NCBI GenBank assembly: GCA_027056525.1
Contig: JALUKO010000092.1
Coordinates: 1-13,764 of the forward strand
Source of the DNA: Helicobacteraceae bacterium
GTDB taxonomy: Bacteria; Campylobacterota; Campylobacteria; Campylobacterales; Sulfurimonadaceae
DNA: 13,764 nucleotides
Reading direction: 5' to 3'
Shown: positions 1 through 6,970 of the stretch, piece by piece
Numbering within the stretch: position 1 is the first letter of the stretch
Layout: the number at the start of each line of letters is the position of its first letter
Notes under the pieces: model-generated
Told to the model about the DNA's origin: nothing
The model's database searches: none
The model's input: only the letters and a program-made list of their open reading frames with translations
Made by a program: the position numbers and the translations under genes

Positions 1-123
1 GTAATCCTCTTGTCTCTTATAGCGTCCCCACCAATAAGAAAAAAAAGTTATAACGAAGATCAGTGCAAAAAAGATAATAATAGAAAAAAGAGGATCACGA
101 AATTCAATAAAGAAGGTATTCAT
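1..123 (-). CDS. N-terminal part of a single-pass membrane protein, cut by the window edge
   Basis: The minus strand from an ATG at 123 stays open for 41 codons to the left edge. It reads a short N-terminus (MNTFFIEFRDP), one hydrophobic segment of about 20 residues (roughly residues 12-31), then WWGRYKRQEDY, a positively charged cytoplasmic flank. The arrangement of one N-terminal helix followed by W-x-GR and a basic patch resembles the anchor of LapB/YciM-type tetratricopeptide proteins, but no repeat is visible here, so that is only a guess. The gene starts 6 bp after the stop of the 155-aa gene, so the two are probably co-transcribed. The ribosome-binding site is weak (GGAT about 8 bases upstream, inside the end of the preceding gene), suggesting translational coupling. 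Confidence 0.65.
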   Translation of the reverse strand, partial: MNTFFIEFRDPLFSIIIFFALIFVITFFSYWWGRYKRQEDY

Positions 124-129
124 TGAGTG

Positions 130-597
130 CTATCCATAAACAACAATGCCATAATCGTTCTTAAGATTATAAAAGGTGGCATTTGCATCAAACTCAAGAT
201 CTTTTATACGTCCAAGCTGTACTATGGAGTTTTTTCCAACCTTGATACCAAACTCCGTAAAAAATTTTTTGATATTGACAAATTTTATATCTTCTACGTA
301 TTTGTACTCAAACTCTTTGTAAAGTTTCATCTTTTCATAGGAAAATATATGTTCGTTGACATGAAGTCTGTCAGAAGCGTACTTGATCGGCAAATGACCG
401 GAGAGGTCTGTCAAAACAGGTTCGATATAATCATACTTTTTTGGAAGTGTGTGTTTTTGCACAAAAATATACTTGTTGTTAAGTTTCAGGTTGGGAGTAT
501 CCCTCCAATATTTATACAGAGGGTTAGAGACTCCCAATTTCGAGGAGACCTCACGCCAGAGCCAATAAGAATTTAACGTACTTGGAAGATGTGACAT
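130..597 (-). CDS. Uncharacterised 155-aa protein with two helix-turn-helix-like segments
   Basis: I do not recognise this protein. Start is ATG at 597, supported by a strong AGGGGG ribosome-binding site 8 bases upstream and a TATAAT box at 624-629. Residues 13-31 (LWREVSSKLGVSNPLYKYW) look like the recognition helices of a MerR/excisionase-type helix-turn-helix. Residues 70-88 (PIKYASDRLHVNEHIFSYE) repeat the pattern [VA]S-[SD]-[KR]-L-x-V-[SN], each followed by a K/Y/F-rich stretch that could be a wing. The protein may therefore be an internal duplication of a winged helix. There is no signal peptide or membrane segment. The strand opposite also has a long open frame over the same region (127-576), but only this strand has a ribosome-binding site and promoter. 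It is followed at 6 bp by a membrane-protein gene. DNA binding is inferred from pattern only. Confidence 0.7.
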   Translation of the reverse strand: MSHLPSTLNSYWLWREVSSKLGVSNPLYKYWRDTPNLKLNNKYIFVQKHTLPKKYDYIEPVLTDLSGHLPIKYASDRLHVNEHIFSYEKMKLYKEFEYKYVEDIKFVNIKKFFTEFGIKVGKNSIVQLGRIKDLEFDANATFYNLKNDYGIVVYG

Positions 598-623
598 TCT
601 CTGCTAGCCCCCTTTTTAGATAA

Positions 624-629
624 ATTATA
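624..629 (-). promoter_or_regulatory. -10 box of the 155-aa gene
   Basis: The minus strand reads TATAAT here, 26 bases before the ATG at 597, giving a leader of about 20 bases that contains the AGGGGG ribosome-binding site. A run of nine A residues lies directly upstream, as is common for sigma-70 promoters of this phylum, where a clear -35 is often absent. It lies within the 88-bp gap to the YeiH-family gene, so the two-gene unit at the left edge can be transcribed on its own. Confidence 0.55.
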
Positions 630-685
630 TAATTTTTTTTTGACACTGCCCTTAAAATCACTTCTTTAGAGCACTTTGTTTACAC

Positions 686-1750
686 TTAAAAAGTGGCAGT
701 GACCGCCTTTGTTACTATAAATCCTCCAACCACAAGCCATACAAACATACTTCCGGCTGTATAAAGTGGTGCAAGACCAAGACCTTTGAACTTTGCAAAG
801 ATCGTTCCCATACCAAGAGCAGTCATAGCCATTGTAAGCAAAAATGTATCTATTTCATTGATCACAGAGACTATATTATGTGGTACAAGATCAAGAGAAT
901 TAAACCCTGCCATACCTATAAAATAGACTGCAAACCAAGGGATGGTCAGTGTTAAACCGCCTGCCTCCCCACCGGCTTTTTTTGCTTGCATAGAAAGGTA
1001 AAGACCAAGAATGATAAGCATAGGAGCTATCATAATAACACGGGTCATTTTCACAATGACCGCAGAGTTTGCCATAACCTCAGGAGCACCGACAACAGAT
1101 GCCGGAACCGCTACAACCTGTGCTACTTCATGAATAGTACCTCCTACATAAATACCAAACTGCTCAGGAGTCATATGCAAAAATCCTGTTGCAGGCTCTA
1201 TGATAGAAGCATATAAAACAGGATATAAAAACATAGAGATGGTACCAAAGAGAACAACCATACTTACCGCTACCGCTGTTTTATGCCCCTCAGCTTTAAG
1301 TACAGGCTCTGTTGCCAAAACTGCTGCCGCACCACAAACAGACGCACCCGATGCGGTGAGCATAGAGGTATCTCTGTCCATTTTAAAAAACTTTATTCCC
1401 AAATATGTTCCAAGCAAAAATGTTGTTGAAAGCATGATAAGTGAGACCATAAAGCCACTCATTCCCACTTCCATAATCTGCTGAAATGTTATACGAAAAC
1501 CGTAAAACACAATAGCAAAACGCAGAATTTTCTTTCCTGAGAAAGTAATACCGCTACCCCATGCACTTGGAACATGATTATGTAGGGTATTTGCATAAAA
1601 AATACCCATAACAATACCGATAACTAGGGGGGAGATACCTAAATTTTTTATAAAGCTTATTTGAGAGATCATCGTTGCAGCTGCAGCAAAAATAGCTACA
1701 AAAATAATCCCACTTATTGTCCCTTGTCGATTTTGTGCTGAAAATGGCAT
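686..1750 (-). CDS. YeiH/UPF0324 family membrane protein (putative sulfate exporter family)
   Basis: This 354-aa, highly hydrophobic protein has family hallmarks: a GASVCGAAAVLATEP segment at 135-149, GGTIHEVAQVVA at 203-214, and an early PLVIGIVMGI helix. I count about nine to ten membrane segments, and the length is normal for the family. Members are annotated as putative sulfate exporters from distant similarity; the real substrate is poorly established. Start is ATG at 1750 with an AAGGAT ribosome-binding site about 7 bases upstream. An extended -10 box lies in the 43-bp gap to the DUF748 gene, so it can be transcribed alone, although read-through from DUF748 is possible because no hairpin separates them. 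In a sulfur-oxidising host, export of an oxyanion would be a reasonable job, but no sulfur gene lies nearby. Family assignment is firm; function is not. Confidence 0.93.
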   Translation of the reverse strand: MPFSAQNRQGTISGIIFVAIFAAAATMISQISFIKNLGISPLVIGIVMGIFYANTLHNHVPSAWGSGITFSGKKILRFAIVFYGFRITFQQIMEVGMSGFMVSLIMLSTTFLLGTYLGIKFFKMDRDTSMLTASGASVCGAAAVLATEPVLKAEGHKTAVAVSMVVLFGTISMFLYPVLYASIIEPATGFLHMTPEQFGIYVGGTIHEVAQVVAVPASVVGAPEVMANSAVIVKMTRVIMIAPMLIILGLYLSMQAKKAGGEAGGLTLTIPWFAVYFIGMAGFNSLDLVPHNIVSVINEIDTFLLTMAMTALGMGTIFAKFKGLGLAPLYTAGSMFVWLVVGGFIVTKAVTATF

Positions 1751-1776
1751 CTATATCCTTTTACATTGAATAGCTA

Positions 1777-1785
1777 ATTATATCA
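1777..1785 (-). promoter_or_regulatory. Extended -10 promoter of the YeiH-family gene
   Basis: The minus strand reads TGATATAAT, an extended -10 element (TG-N-TATAAT), with the TATAAT at 1777-1782. Transcription would start near 1770 and give a leader of about 20 bases. It lies just past the TGA stop of the DUF748 gene, in a gap of only 43 bp. No -35 box is evident, as expected with an extended -10. Confidence 0.55.
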
Positions 1786-1793
1786 AAATAGTA

Positions 1794-4700
1794 TCACTTT
1801 ACTTCTATTTTGAGCTCATTTTTTACTAATTTTTCATTTTCTTCATCAGAAACACCAACTTTTAGAAGCTTAATTCTTGTGGGTTCTATGTTTTTTGCAT
1901 TGATCAAATAGTTTTGAATTGCTTGTGAGCGTTGTTGTGCCAAACCTTCAAGTTCCTCTTTTGAGATAGGTTGTATCTTAGTGCATTCCTTCATAAGTGC
2001 ACTTTTGTAAGCTCTTTGAAGTGTCTCATCTTTATATTTTTGACTCAACTCTTTTTGTATTGTAAGAGGTTTATCATCTTGTTTTGCGTCATAATAAATT
2101 TTCTCCAATAACGCCACACTCATTGTACTCTGATAATTTTTTGCATCTTTAGCTCCACTGAGTGCTATCACTTTTTTCATCAGTTTTTCTTTTTGTAACG
2201 CTTTTGTGTCGCTCAGTGTATCATAACGTCCACCCACGCCTAAAGCAATCTTTGGTCTTTTGAAAAGCATTTTAGCAATAGAGTCAAGCTTTTCCCGCTC
2301 AGGAGGAAGGATGGTTTTATCCCCTGGTTCAAACTCGGCATACTCAAGATTTGCTCCATCGATACCCATCATGGAAGCCAAAAACCTAAAGGGAGAGCTC
2401 ACTGCTTTAACAACCAAATTTCCAAGTGTCTTCCAAACAAGAGCACCATACTTAAAGTCCGGTTCATCAACATTGCCTTTGACCGGCATATCAATATCAA
2501 TCACCCCTTCACTGTCTTCTAAAAGTGCGATAACAAAGCCTAAAGGAAGCTTGGTAATATTCTCATCCTCTATCTCATCACCGAGCTTAATATTTTTAAT
2601 GATTATGCTGTTTTCACCCAGAAGTTCCGAGTCAAGTATCTTATAGCCAAGATCAAGATAAAGCTTTCCTTTATCTATTTTATAGCCGGCAAAACTTGCA
2701 CTGTAACCACTGAAGGCGTTTAAGTTTAAGTTTTTAAAATTAAAGTTTATATCTGTGTACTCTTTAGGATTGGAGGCATTGAGTGAACCTTTGAGTTTTG
2801 TCGAACCATACTGATCGACCACCCCGTCTATCTCTACATAGCTGGTCTCACCCGGTATGGTAGAGATCGCATAGACTGCACCGTTTAGATCATGGATATC
2901 TGTTTTAAACGTAAGCGGCAAAGAGAGATCTGCAAACTGGGCACTTCCGTTGTGTACATTAAGTTTCATAATCTTTGCAGGAAATACCTCTTTGGGTTCT
3001 CCCTCTTCAATGTCTTTGTTTGCCTCTTGTGTCGTTTTCGTTTGTTTCATCAATGAAGCAAAGTTCAACTGTTTATCTTTATATACAATGGCATTGACAT
3101 AAAATGAATCAAGATCAACCTCATTTATAAAGAGTTTATTTGGAAAAAGCTCTAAAGTAAAAGGAGTAAGGGCAAGCTTAGAAAAAGAGAGCAAAGAGGT
3201 GTTGTCTCTCGTGTCATTTAAAAAGAGCTCTTGAATATTCATAGAGCCATTCACAAGCAGATCAGGCTTATGTTGTGATGGCATATACTTTATCTTGTTT
3301 TTCATATTAAGATAGCCATCAGCAACATTGACATATGCCATCTTTTCTACGTAAGGGCTCAGTGTTTTTAGAGAGAGATGTTGCAAATTCAGCTCCCCTT
3401 TGTACTTCAGAGGTGTGTGTCTCACTTTTCCCTTGGAAGTCAAAATCCCATCGCCGTTTACTCGTAAACTTGTGTCATATCTCAGCCAGGTGTTGCTACT
3501 TGAGTTTATATCATACGCATTTATATTAAACTTCTCAATCTTATGAGTAAGTGGCTGGAGGAGTGTTTTATCTGTAAATTGTATGCCGCTCTCACTAAGA
3601 GCAAACTGTTGTAAAAATATTGTGTAAGCTTGCTCTTGCTCTGTTTTTTGTTGCTTTGGTGTGCTTTGTGCTGCTTCTTTGGCTTTGGCAACGATCAAGT
3701 TCTCTACATTGAGCGTGGTGTCTTTGCCCTTAGTGATGGCAACATCTAGTTGATCCAACAAGATCTTGTGAATCTCTATATTTTTAGTTTGTGTATCAAG
3801 ATCTATTCCCGAAACATTAAAAGTGTGAAAACTCAGAAGATCACTCTGTGTATCTCGCTGTTTTACAACAAAATCCTTAACTTCAAAGTTCGCCCCCATC
3901 ACTTTACTCACTAGCATTTGCTCTTTTTCCTGCATACTTACATTGGCATCAAAACCAATAACTGCATTCTCTAAAAGAACATTATAAGTGCTTAGGTTGG
4001 CTCTTGCTATCTCATCCACATAAGGGTTATAGTGCACAACATCAAACCCCATACACTCCACAGAGGATCTAAGATCTAGTACATGATGCTTGATACTCCC
4101 ATGCAAATCACAAAGAAAACCTTCATTGATCTTTGTATGAAGCTGATAGGAAAAAGGCTCATCTCCGGCAAGGCTTAGGTGCTGCATATACAAATTTAAT
4201 TCATCAATTTTTGTATCGACCTCAGGGCTAATCCCCTTATCATAAAAATCTACCTGTATATTCTCTAGCGCGATATCATCGACAAGCACTTTCCATGGAT
4301 GTGAGCTATCGCTCTTAGAAGCTTGCTTTTGTTGTGTTTGCTCACTTTGTTGTACACTCTCTTTGCTTTGCAGATACTCCACCCAGTCTATCGTGTGATT
4401 GGTATCTCTTTGTACTTTCACAGATAAGGTATCCAAAGCGATTGTACCTATATGAACATCTTGAAGCATCGGCATGATTGTTGTGTTGCAGAGATAAAAA
4501 CTTTTAAGATTTAGGATATCTTTGTACTTATCTTTTGGCTTAATTCTGAGTTTTTCCAAATAGAGCGTAAGATTTTCTATTTTTGTAGCATTGAGCTCAT
4601 CCATATTAAAACTATAGTCCGTATACAAAGAGAGCTTTCCATCAGCTATCTCAAGTTTTAAAGAATCTTGCAAATATCTCCATTGTGTGTAAAGTTTACT

Positions 4701-5372
4701 CGCTTCAAAATTCAGGCTACCCTCCATCTTAAGTGGAGCGACCCCTGTGATCCTACTTTTAAGATCTACAAAGCCGCCATCACCCAAAGCTGAATACAAC
4801 CTCAAAGAGCTATCGCTACTGTTAAAATCATCTGTATCAATATTTTGAAGCTCAAACCCTATACGATCAAATGAAAAATCAAACTTGCTTTTATGGGTAT
4901 AGTCTTCATACCTAAGCACCCCATCTACCACAGCAACCCTGTCTAAAATGATCCGTGGAAGTTTTGAGGGTTGTGTCTTTTGCGTATCTGCTGAAGTGTT
5001 GTTCTCTTTGAGGATTTGAGTAAAGTTAAGTGTTTTGTCTTTATTGTAGATCAGTGATATTTTTGGCTCTTGTAAAACAAAGCTTTTTACATGGATAGCT
5101 GAGCGTAAAAGGGAAAGCACTTCAAGATTAAGTGTTAAAGATTGTACAGACAACAGGTGCTGTTTCTCGCTTAAATGCAGATCAATTCCAGACACTTTAA
5201 GTCCAAAAGTAAAGGGGTTAAAATATATATTTTCTATGCTGATGTTTGCTTTTGTTTGCTCAGAAACTCCACTGACAATCTGAGACTTTAATATATACGG
5301 AACTATAAAAAAGCCAAATACAGCGTACAGCAACACTATATACAATATGATTTTTTGAATTTTTTTTGACAA
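1794..5372 (-). CDS. DUF748 (AsmA-like) envelope protein, about 1190 aa
   Basis: A very large protein with one N-terminal membrane helix (about residues 11-32, counted from the GTG at 5384), the DUF748 signature F-N-P-F-T-F-G-L-K-V at 55-64, a long beta-rich body and the family's C-terminal block from about 1014 (FEPGDKTILPPEREKLDSIA, then an RSQAIQNYL helix). DUF748 belongs to the AsmA/TamB/YhdP-like superfamily, whose members span the periplasm as hydrophobic beta-grooves and are linked to lipid movement between membranes; that role is inferred here. The body holds four copies of a roughly 215-residue unit, with K-D-x-x-L-N-[FV]-type motifs near 115, 330 (degenerate), 554 and 769. The frame extends to a GTG at 5384, but that codon has no ribosome-binding site; the TTG at 5372 has GGAG 6 bases upstream and gives a typical MSKKIQK start, so I prefer it. 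It follows ccoG after a hairpin. Confidence 0.92.
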   Translation of the reverse strand: MSKKIQKIILYIVLLYAVFGFFIVPYILKSQIVSGVSEQTKANISIENIYFNPFTFGLKVSGIDLHLSEKQHLLSVQSLTLNLEVLSLLRSAIHVKSFVLQEPKISLIYNKDKTLNFTQILKENNTSADTQKTQPSKLPRIILDRVAVVDGVLRYEDYTHKSKFDFSFDRIGFELQNIDTDDFNSSDSSLRLYSALGDGGFVDLKSRITGVAPLKMEGSLNFEASKLYTQWRYLQDSLKLEIADGKLSLYTDYSFNMDELNATKIENLTLYLEKLRIKPKDKYKDILNLKSFYLCNTTIMPMLQDVHIGTIALDTLSVKVQRDTNHTIDWVEYLQSKESVQQSEQTQQKQASKSDSSHPWKVLVDDIALENIQVDFYDKGISPEVDTKIDELNLYMQHLSLAGDEPFSYQLHTKINEGFLCDLHGSIKHHVLDLRSSVECMGFDVVHYNPYVDEIARANLSTYNVLLENAVIGFDANVSMQEKEQMLVSKVMGANFEVKDFVVKQRDTQSDLLSFHTFNVSGIDLDTQTKNIEIHKILLDQLDVAITKGKDTTLNVENLIVAKAKEAAQSTPKQQKTEQEQAYTIFLQQFALSESGIQFTDKTLLQPLTHKIEKFNINAYDINSSSNTWLRYDTSLRVNGDGILTSKGKVRHTPLKYKGELNLQHLSLKTLSPYVEKMAYVNVADGYLNMKNKIKYMPSQHKPDLLVNGSMNIQELFLNDTRDNTSLLSFSKLALTPFTLELFPNKLFINEVDLDSFYVNAIVYKDKQLNFASLMKQTKTTQEANKDIEEGEPKEVFPAKIMKLNVHNGSAQFADLSLPLTFKTDIHDLNGAVYAISTIPGETSYVEIDGVVDQYGSTKLKGSLNASNPKEYTDINFNFKNLNLNAFSGYSASFAGYKIDKGKLYLDLGYKILDSELLGENSIIIKNIKLGDEIEDENITKLPLGFVIALLEDSEGVIDIDMPVKGNVDEPDFKYGALVWKTLGNLVVKAVSSPFRFLASMMGIDGANLEYAEFEPGDKTILPPEREKLDSIAKMLFKRPKIALGVGGRYDTLSDTKALQKEKLMKKVIALSGAKDAKNYQSTMSVALLEKIYYDAKQDDKPLTIQKELSQKYKDETLQRAYKSALMKECTKIQPISKEELEGLAQQRSQAIQNYLINAKNIEPTRIKLLKVGVSDEENEKLVKNELKIEVK

Positions 5373-5394
5373 GGTGAACTCCACAGTGCTTATT

Positions 5395-5408
5395 GTGTAA
5401 GTTTACAC
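5395..5408. promoter_or_regulatory. Perfect inverted repeat upstream of DUF748 gene (possible operator)
   Basis: GTGTAA-GT-TTACAC is an inverted repeat with 6-bp arms and a 2-bp centre, lying 22-36 bp upstream of the likely TTG start and 11 bp from the GTG alternative. It sits where a promoter or leader of the DUF748 gene should be. I see no convincing -10 box beside it. It has no long stem or U-run, so a protein-binding site is likelier than a terminator. The factor is unknown. Confidence 0.35.
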
Positions 5409-5447
5409 TATTGTCTTTTAAAAGAGGGTTAGATTTTTTTTACCTGC

Positions 5448-5469
5448 AAATCCGGCATATACCGGATTT
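5448..5469 (-). terminator. Hairpin just after ccoG, without a U-run
   Basis: An 8-bp perfect stem (AAATCCGG / CCGGATTT) with a 6-base loop begins 5 bp after the ccoG stop. On the ccoG transcript the stem is followed by GCAGGTAAAAAAAA rather than a T-run, so it is not a classic intrinsic terminator. It may protect the 3' end, pause polymerase for Rho, or terminate poorly and let the DUF748 gene be read from ccoG. Confidence 0.5.
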
Positions 5470-5474
5470 ATAAA

Positions 5475-6911
5475 CTATTTTGCGTTTTTAATGATATCTG
5501 CTCTTGGGAAAGTAAATGTTGATTTTCTAAAAACAACAATTGTATCTTCATGGTCTAAAGCATAGGCGCGAATAGTGATCGGAATAATTGTATCATGTCT
5601 GTTGTCATTTGCCAGCATATCATATGTTCTAAGCACTACAATCTTTTTCTTTTTAATTCCAGGTACGGCCGTAAACGCTCTGGAAGGTTTTGCGATCTCA
5701 ATCGTTCCGTTTATATCTTTTGGCAAGATAACTTCAAAATAATACTTATGCTTTTGACTTTCAGTATTTTGAAGTAAGAACTCATACGCATTATCCACGC
5801 GAACTCTTCCGTCTGGCATCTTCTTCACAGCATATAAACGGTTTTCTTTGTTGATATTTAAAAGCATATGCTCTTTTGTACTTCCCATCATTCCTAAAAT
5901 AACCGCAAGACCGACAAGCAGAGCAATATATGCGAGAACTTTAGGGCGGAAATATCTTGTTTTTCCTTTTTGGTCTATGATCTCATAATCACTTGACCAA
6001 GTCACAAGCGAAGGCTTACCGAGTTTTCCCATAACCGTTGTACAGGCATCAACACATTCCAAACAGTTGATACACTCAAGCTGAAGCCCCTTACGAATAT
6101 CGATATGGGTCGGACATACAGTCACACAAGACTCACATGCTGTACACTCGGCATTTGGCTCAACTGCTTGCAGGTCTTTTTGTTTTGTGAACTGCTTATG
6201 TTTGTGCTCATCATAGATATGTCCCCCTCTATGTGGGTTATACAGAGCCATAACAGTGTGTTCATCATACAAAACAGACTGTACTCTTGAATATGGACAC
6301 ACATATATACAGAAGTTCTCCTGTAAAAAAACGATATCGTATATCAAAAACGCTGCAATTCCGATAACAGAGCCTATGAGTGTCCAGTGTTCAGTCGGAT
6401 TTGACAAATACGCAAAGAAATCTTCAGGTGGAACAAAGTACCATAAAAAGTCAGCAGCTGCAATGAGTGCCAAAACAGTCCATAAAAGGATAGCAATAGC
6501 TTTTTTCACCTTATTTTCAGGCTTGCTCATATCAGGCTCTTGCTGTTTATTTTTAATGCGTTTACGAAGTTTTAAAAGCTTTGTCTCAATAAGATCACGA
6601 TAGATGACACGAAATGTTGTTTGGGGGCATACCCATCCACAAAATACACGCCCACCCATAACCGTCATACCAAAAATACCTAAGAACATAATCATCAGTA
6701 AAAATGGCATCAAGTAGAGTTCTTGCATATCAAACTGCACAAAAGCAAGATGAAGTTTAAGCTTATCAAAACTTAAAAGGAAAAAATGATTTCCATTAAC
6801 CGTAATCCACGGTAAGACCAATGCAACTACTGTGACAAATGCATATAAGTAATAGCGTTTAACTCTCCATGGAGTTGGGATCTTAATCCCCTTTTTTTTC
6901 TCTGCACTCAT
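5475..6911 (-). CDS. ccoG: Cytochrome cbb3 oxidase accessory protein CcoG (FixG/RdxA family)
   Basis: This 478-aa membrane iron-sulfur protein is needed for assembly of cbb3-type cytochrome c oxidase; in studied bacteria CcoG acts in copper reduction and delivery for the CuB centre. Visible parts: TPWRVKRYY at 13-21, about five membrane helices, the redox motifs C91xxxC95P and C201xxxC205P at membrane faces, two 4Fe-4S clusters (C256xxC259xxC262xxxC266P and C280xxC283xxC286xxxC290), and a C-terminal Ig-like FixG domain from about 345. Length is normal and no key cysteine is missing. Start is ATG at 6911 with GGGAG about 10 bases upstream. The oxidase genes themselves are not in this window. 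It follows the recombinase-like regulator by 27 bp in the same direction, so the two may be co-transcribed and co-regulated; a hairpin lies after its stop. Confidence 0.97.
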   Translation of the reverse strand: MSAEKKKGIKIPTPWRVKRYYLYAFVTVVALVLPWITVNGNHFFLLSFDKLKLHLAFVQFDMQELYLMPFLLMIMFLGIFGMTVMGGRVFCGWVCPQTTFRVIYRDLIETKLLKLRKRIKNKQQEPDMSKPENKVKKAIAILLWTVLALIAAADFLWYFVPPEDFFAYLSNPTEHWTLIGSVIGIAAFLIYDIVFLQENFCIYVCPYSRVQSVLYDEHTVMALYNPHRGGHIYDEHKHKQFTKQKDLQAVEPNAECTACESCVTVCPTHIDIRKGLQLECINCLECVDACTTVMGKLGKPSLVTWSSDYEIIDQKGKTRYFRPKVLAYIALLVGLAVILGMMGSTKEHMLLNINKENRLYAVKKMPDGRVRVDNAYEFLLQNTESQKHKYYFEVILPKDINGTIEIAKPSRAFTAVPGIKKKKIVVLRTYDMLANDNRHDTIIPITIRAYALDHEDTIVVFRKSTFTFPRADIIKNAK

Positions 6912-6935
6912 TAATTTTTCTCTCCCGTTATATTT

Positions 6936-6970
6936 TTGTTATTCTGGACATGTAATTTTGTCAATTACAT
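6936..6970 (-). promoter_or_regulatory. Possible ccoG promoter under a 21-bp inverted repeat
   Basis: ATGTAATT and AATTACAT, 8-bp perfect arms with a 5-base centre (6950-6970), lie in the last codons of the upstream regulator gene. On the minus strand this palindrome contains TTGACA (6964-6959), followed after 17 bases by TAACAA (6941-6936), a passable but weak -10. A dimeric regulator bound here would cover the -35 box and control ccoG separately from the upstream gene. The arms do not match the classical FNR box (TTGAT-N4-ATCAA). Confidence 0.4.

Noticed and set aside
127..576. A 149-aa open frame on the plus strand opposite the 155-aa gene
   Set aside because: It lacks a ribosome-binding site and promoter, and its low-complexity F/K/I composition looks like the shadow of the minus-strand gene, which has both signals.
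683..695. CACTT-AAA-AAGTG as a terminator of the YeiH-family gene
   Set aside because: The stem is only 5 bp, overlaps the stop codon and is not followed by a U-run on the transcript.
2260..2646. A 128-aa plus-strand open frame within the DUF748 gene
   Set aside because: It is serine/proline-rich antisense sequence of a well-recognised coding region, with no start signals of its own.
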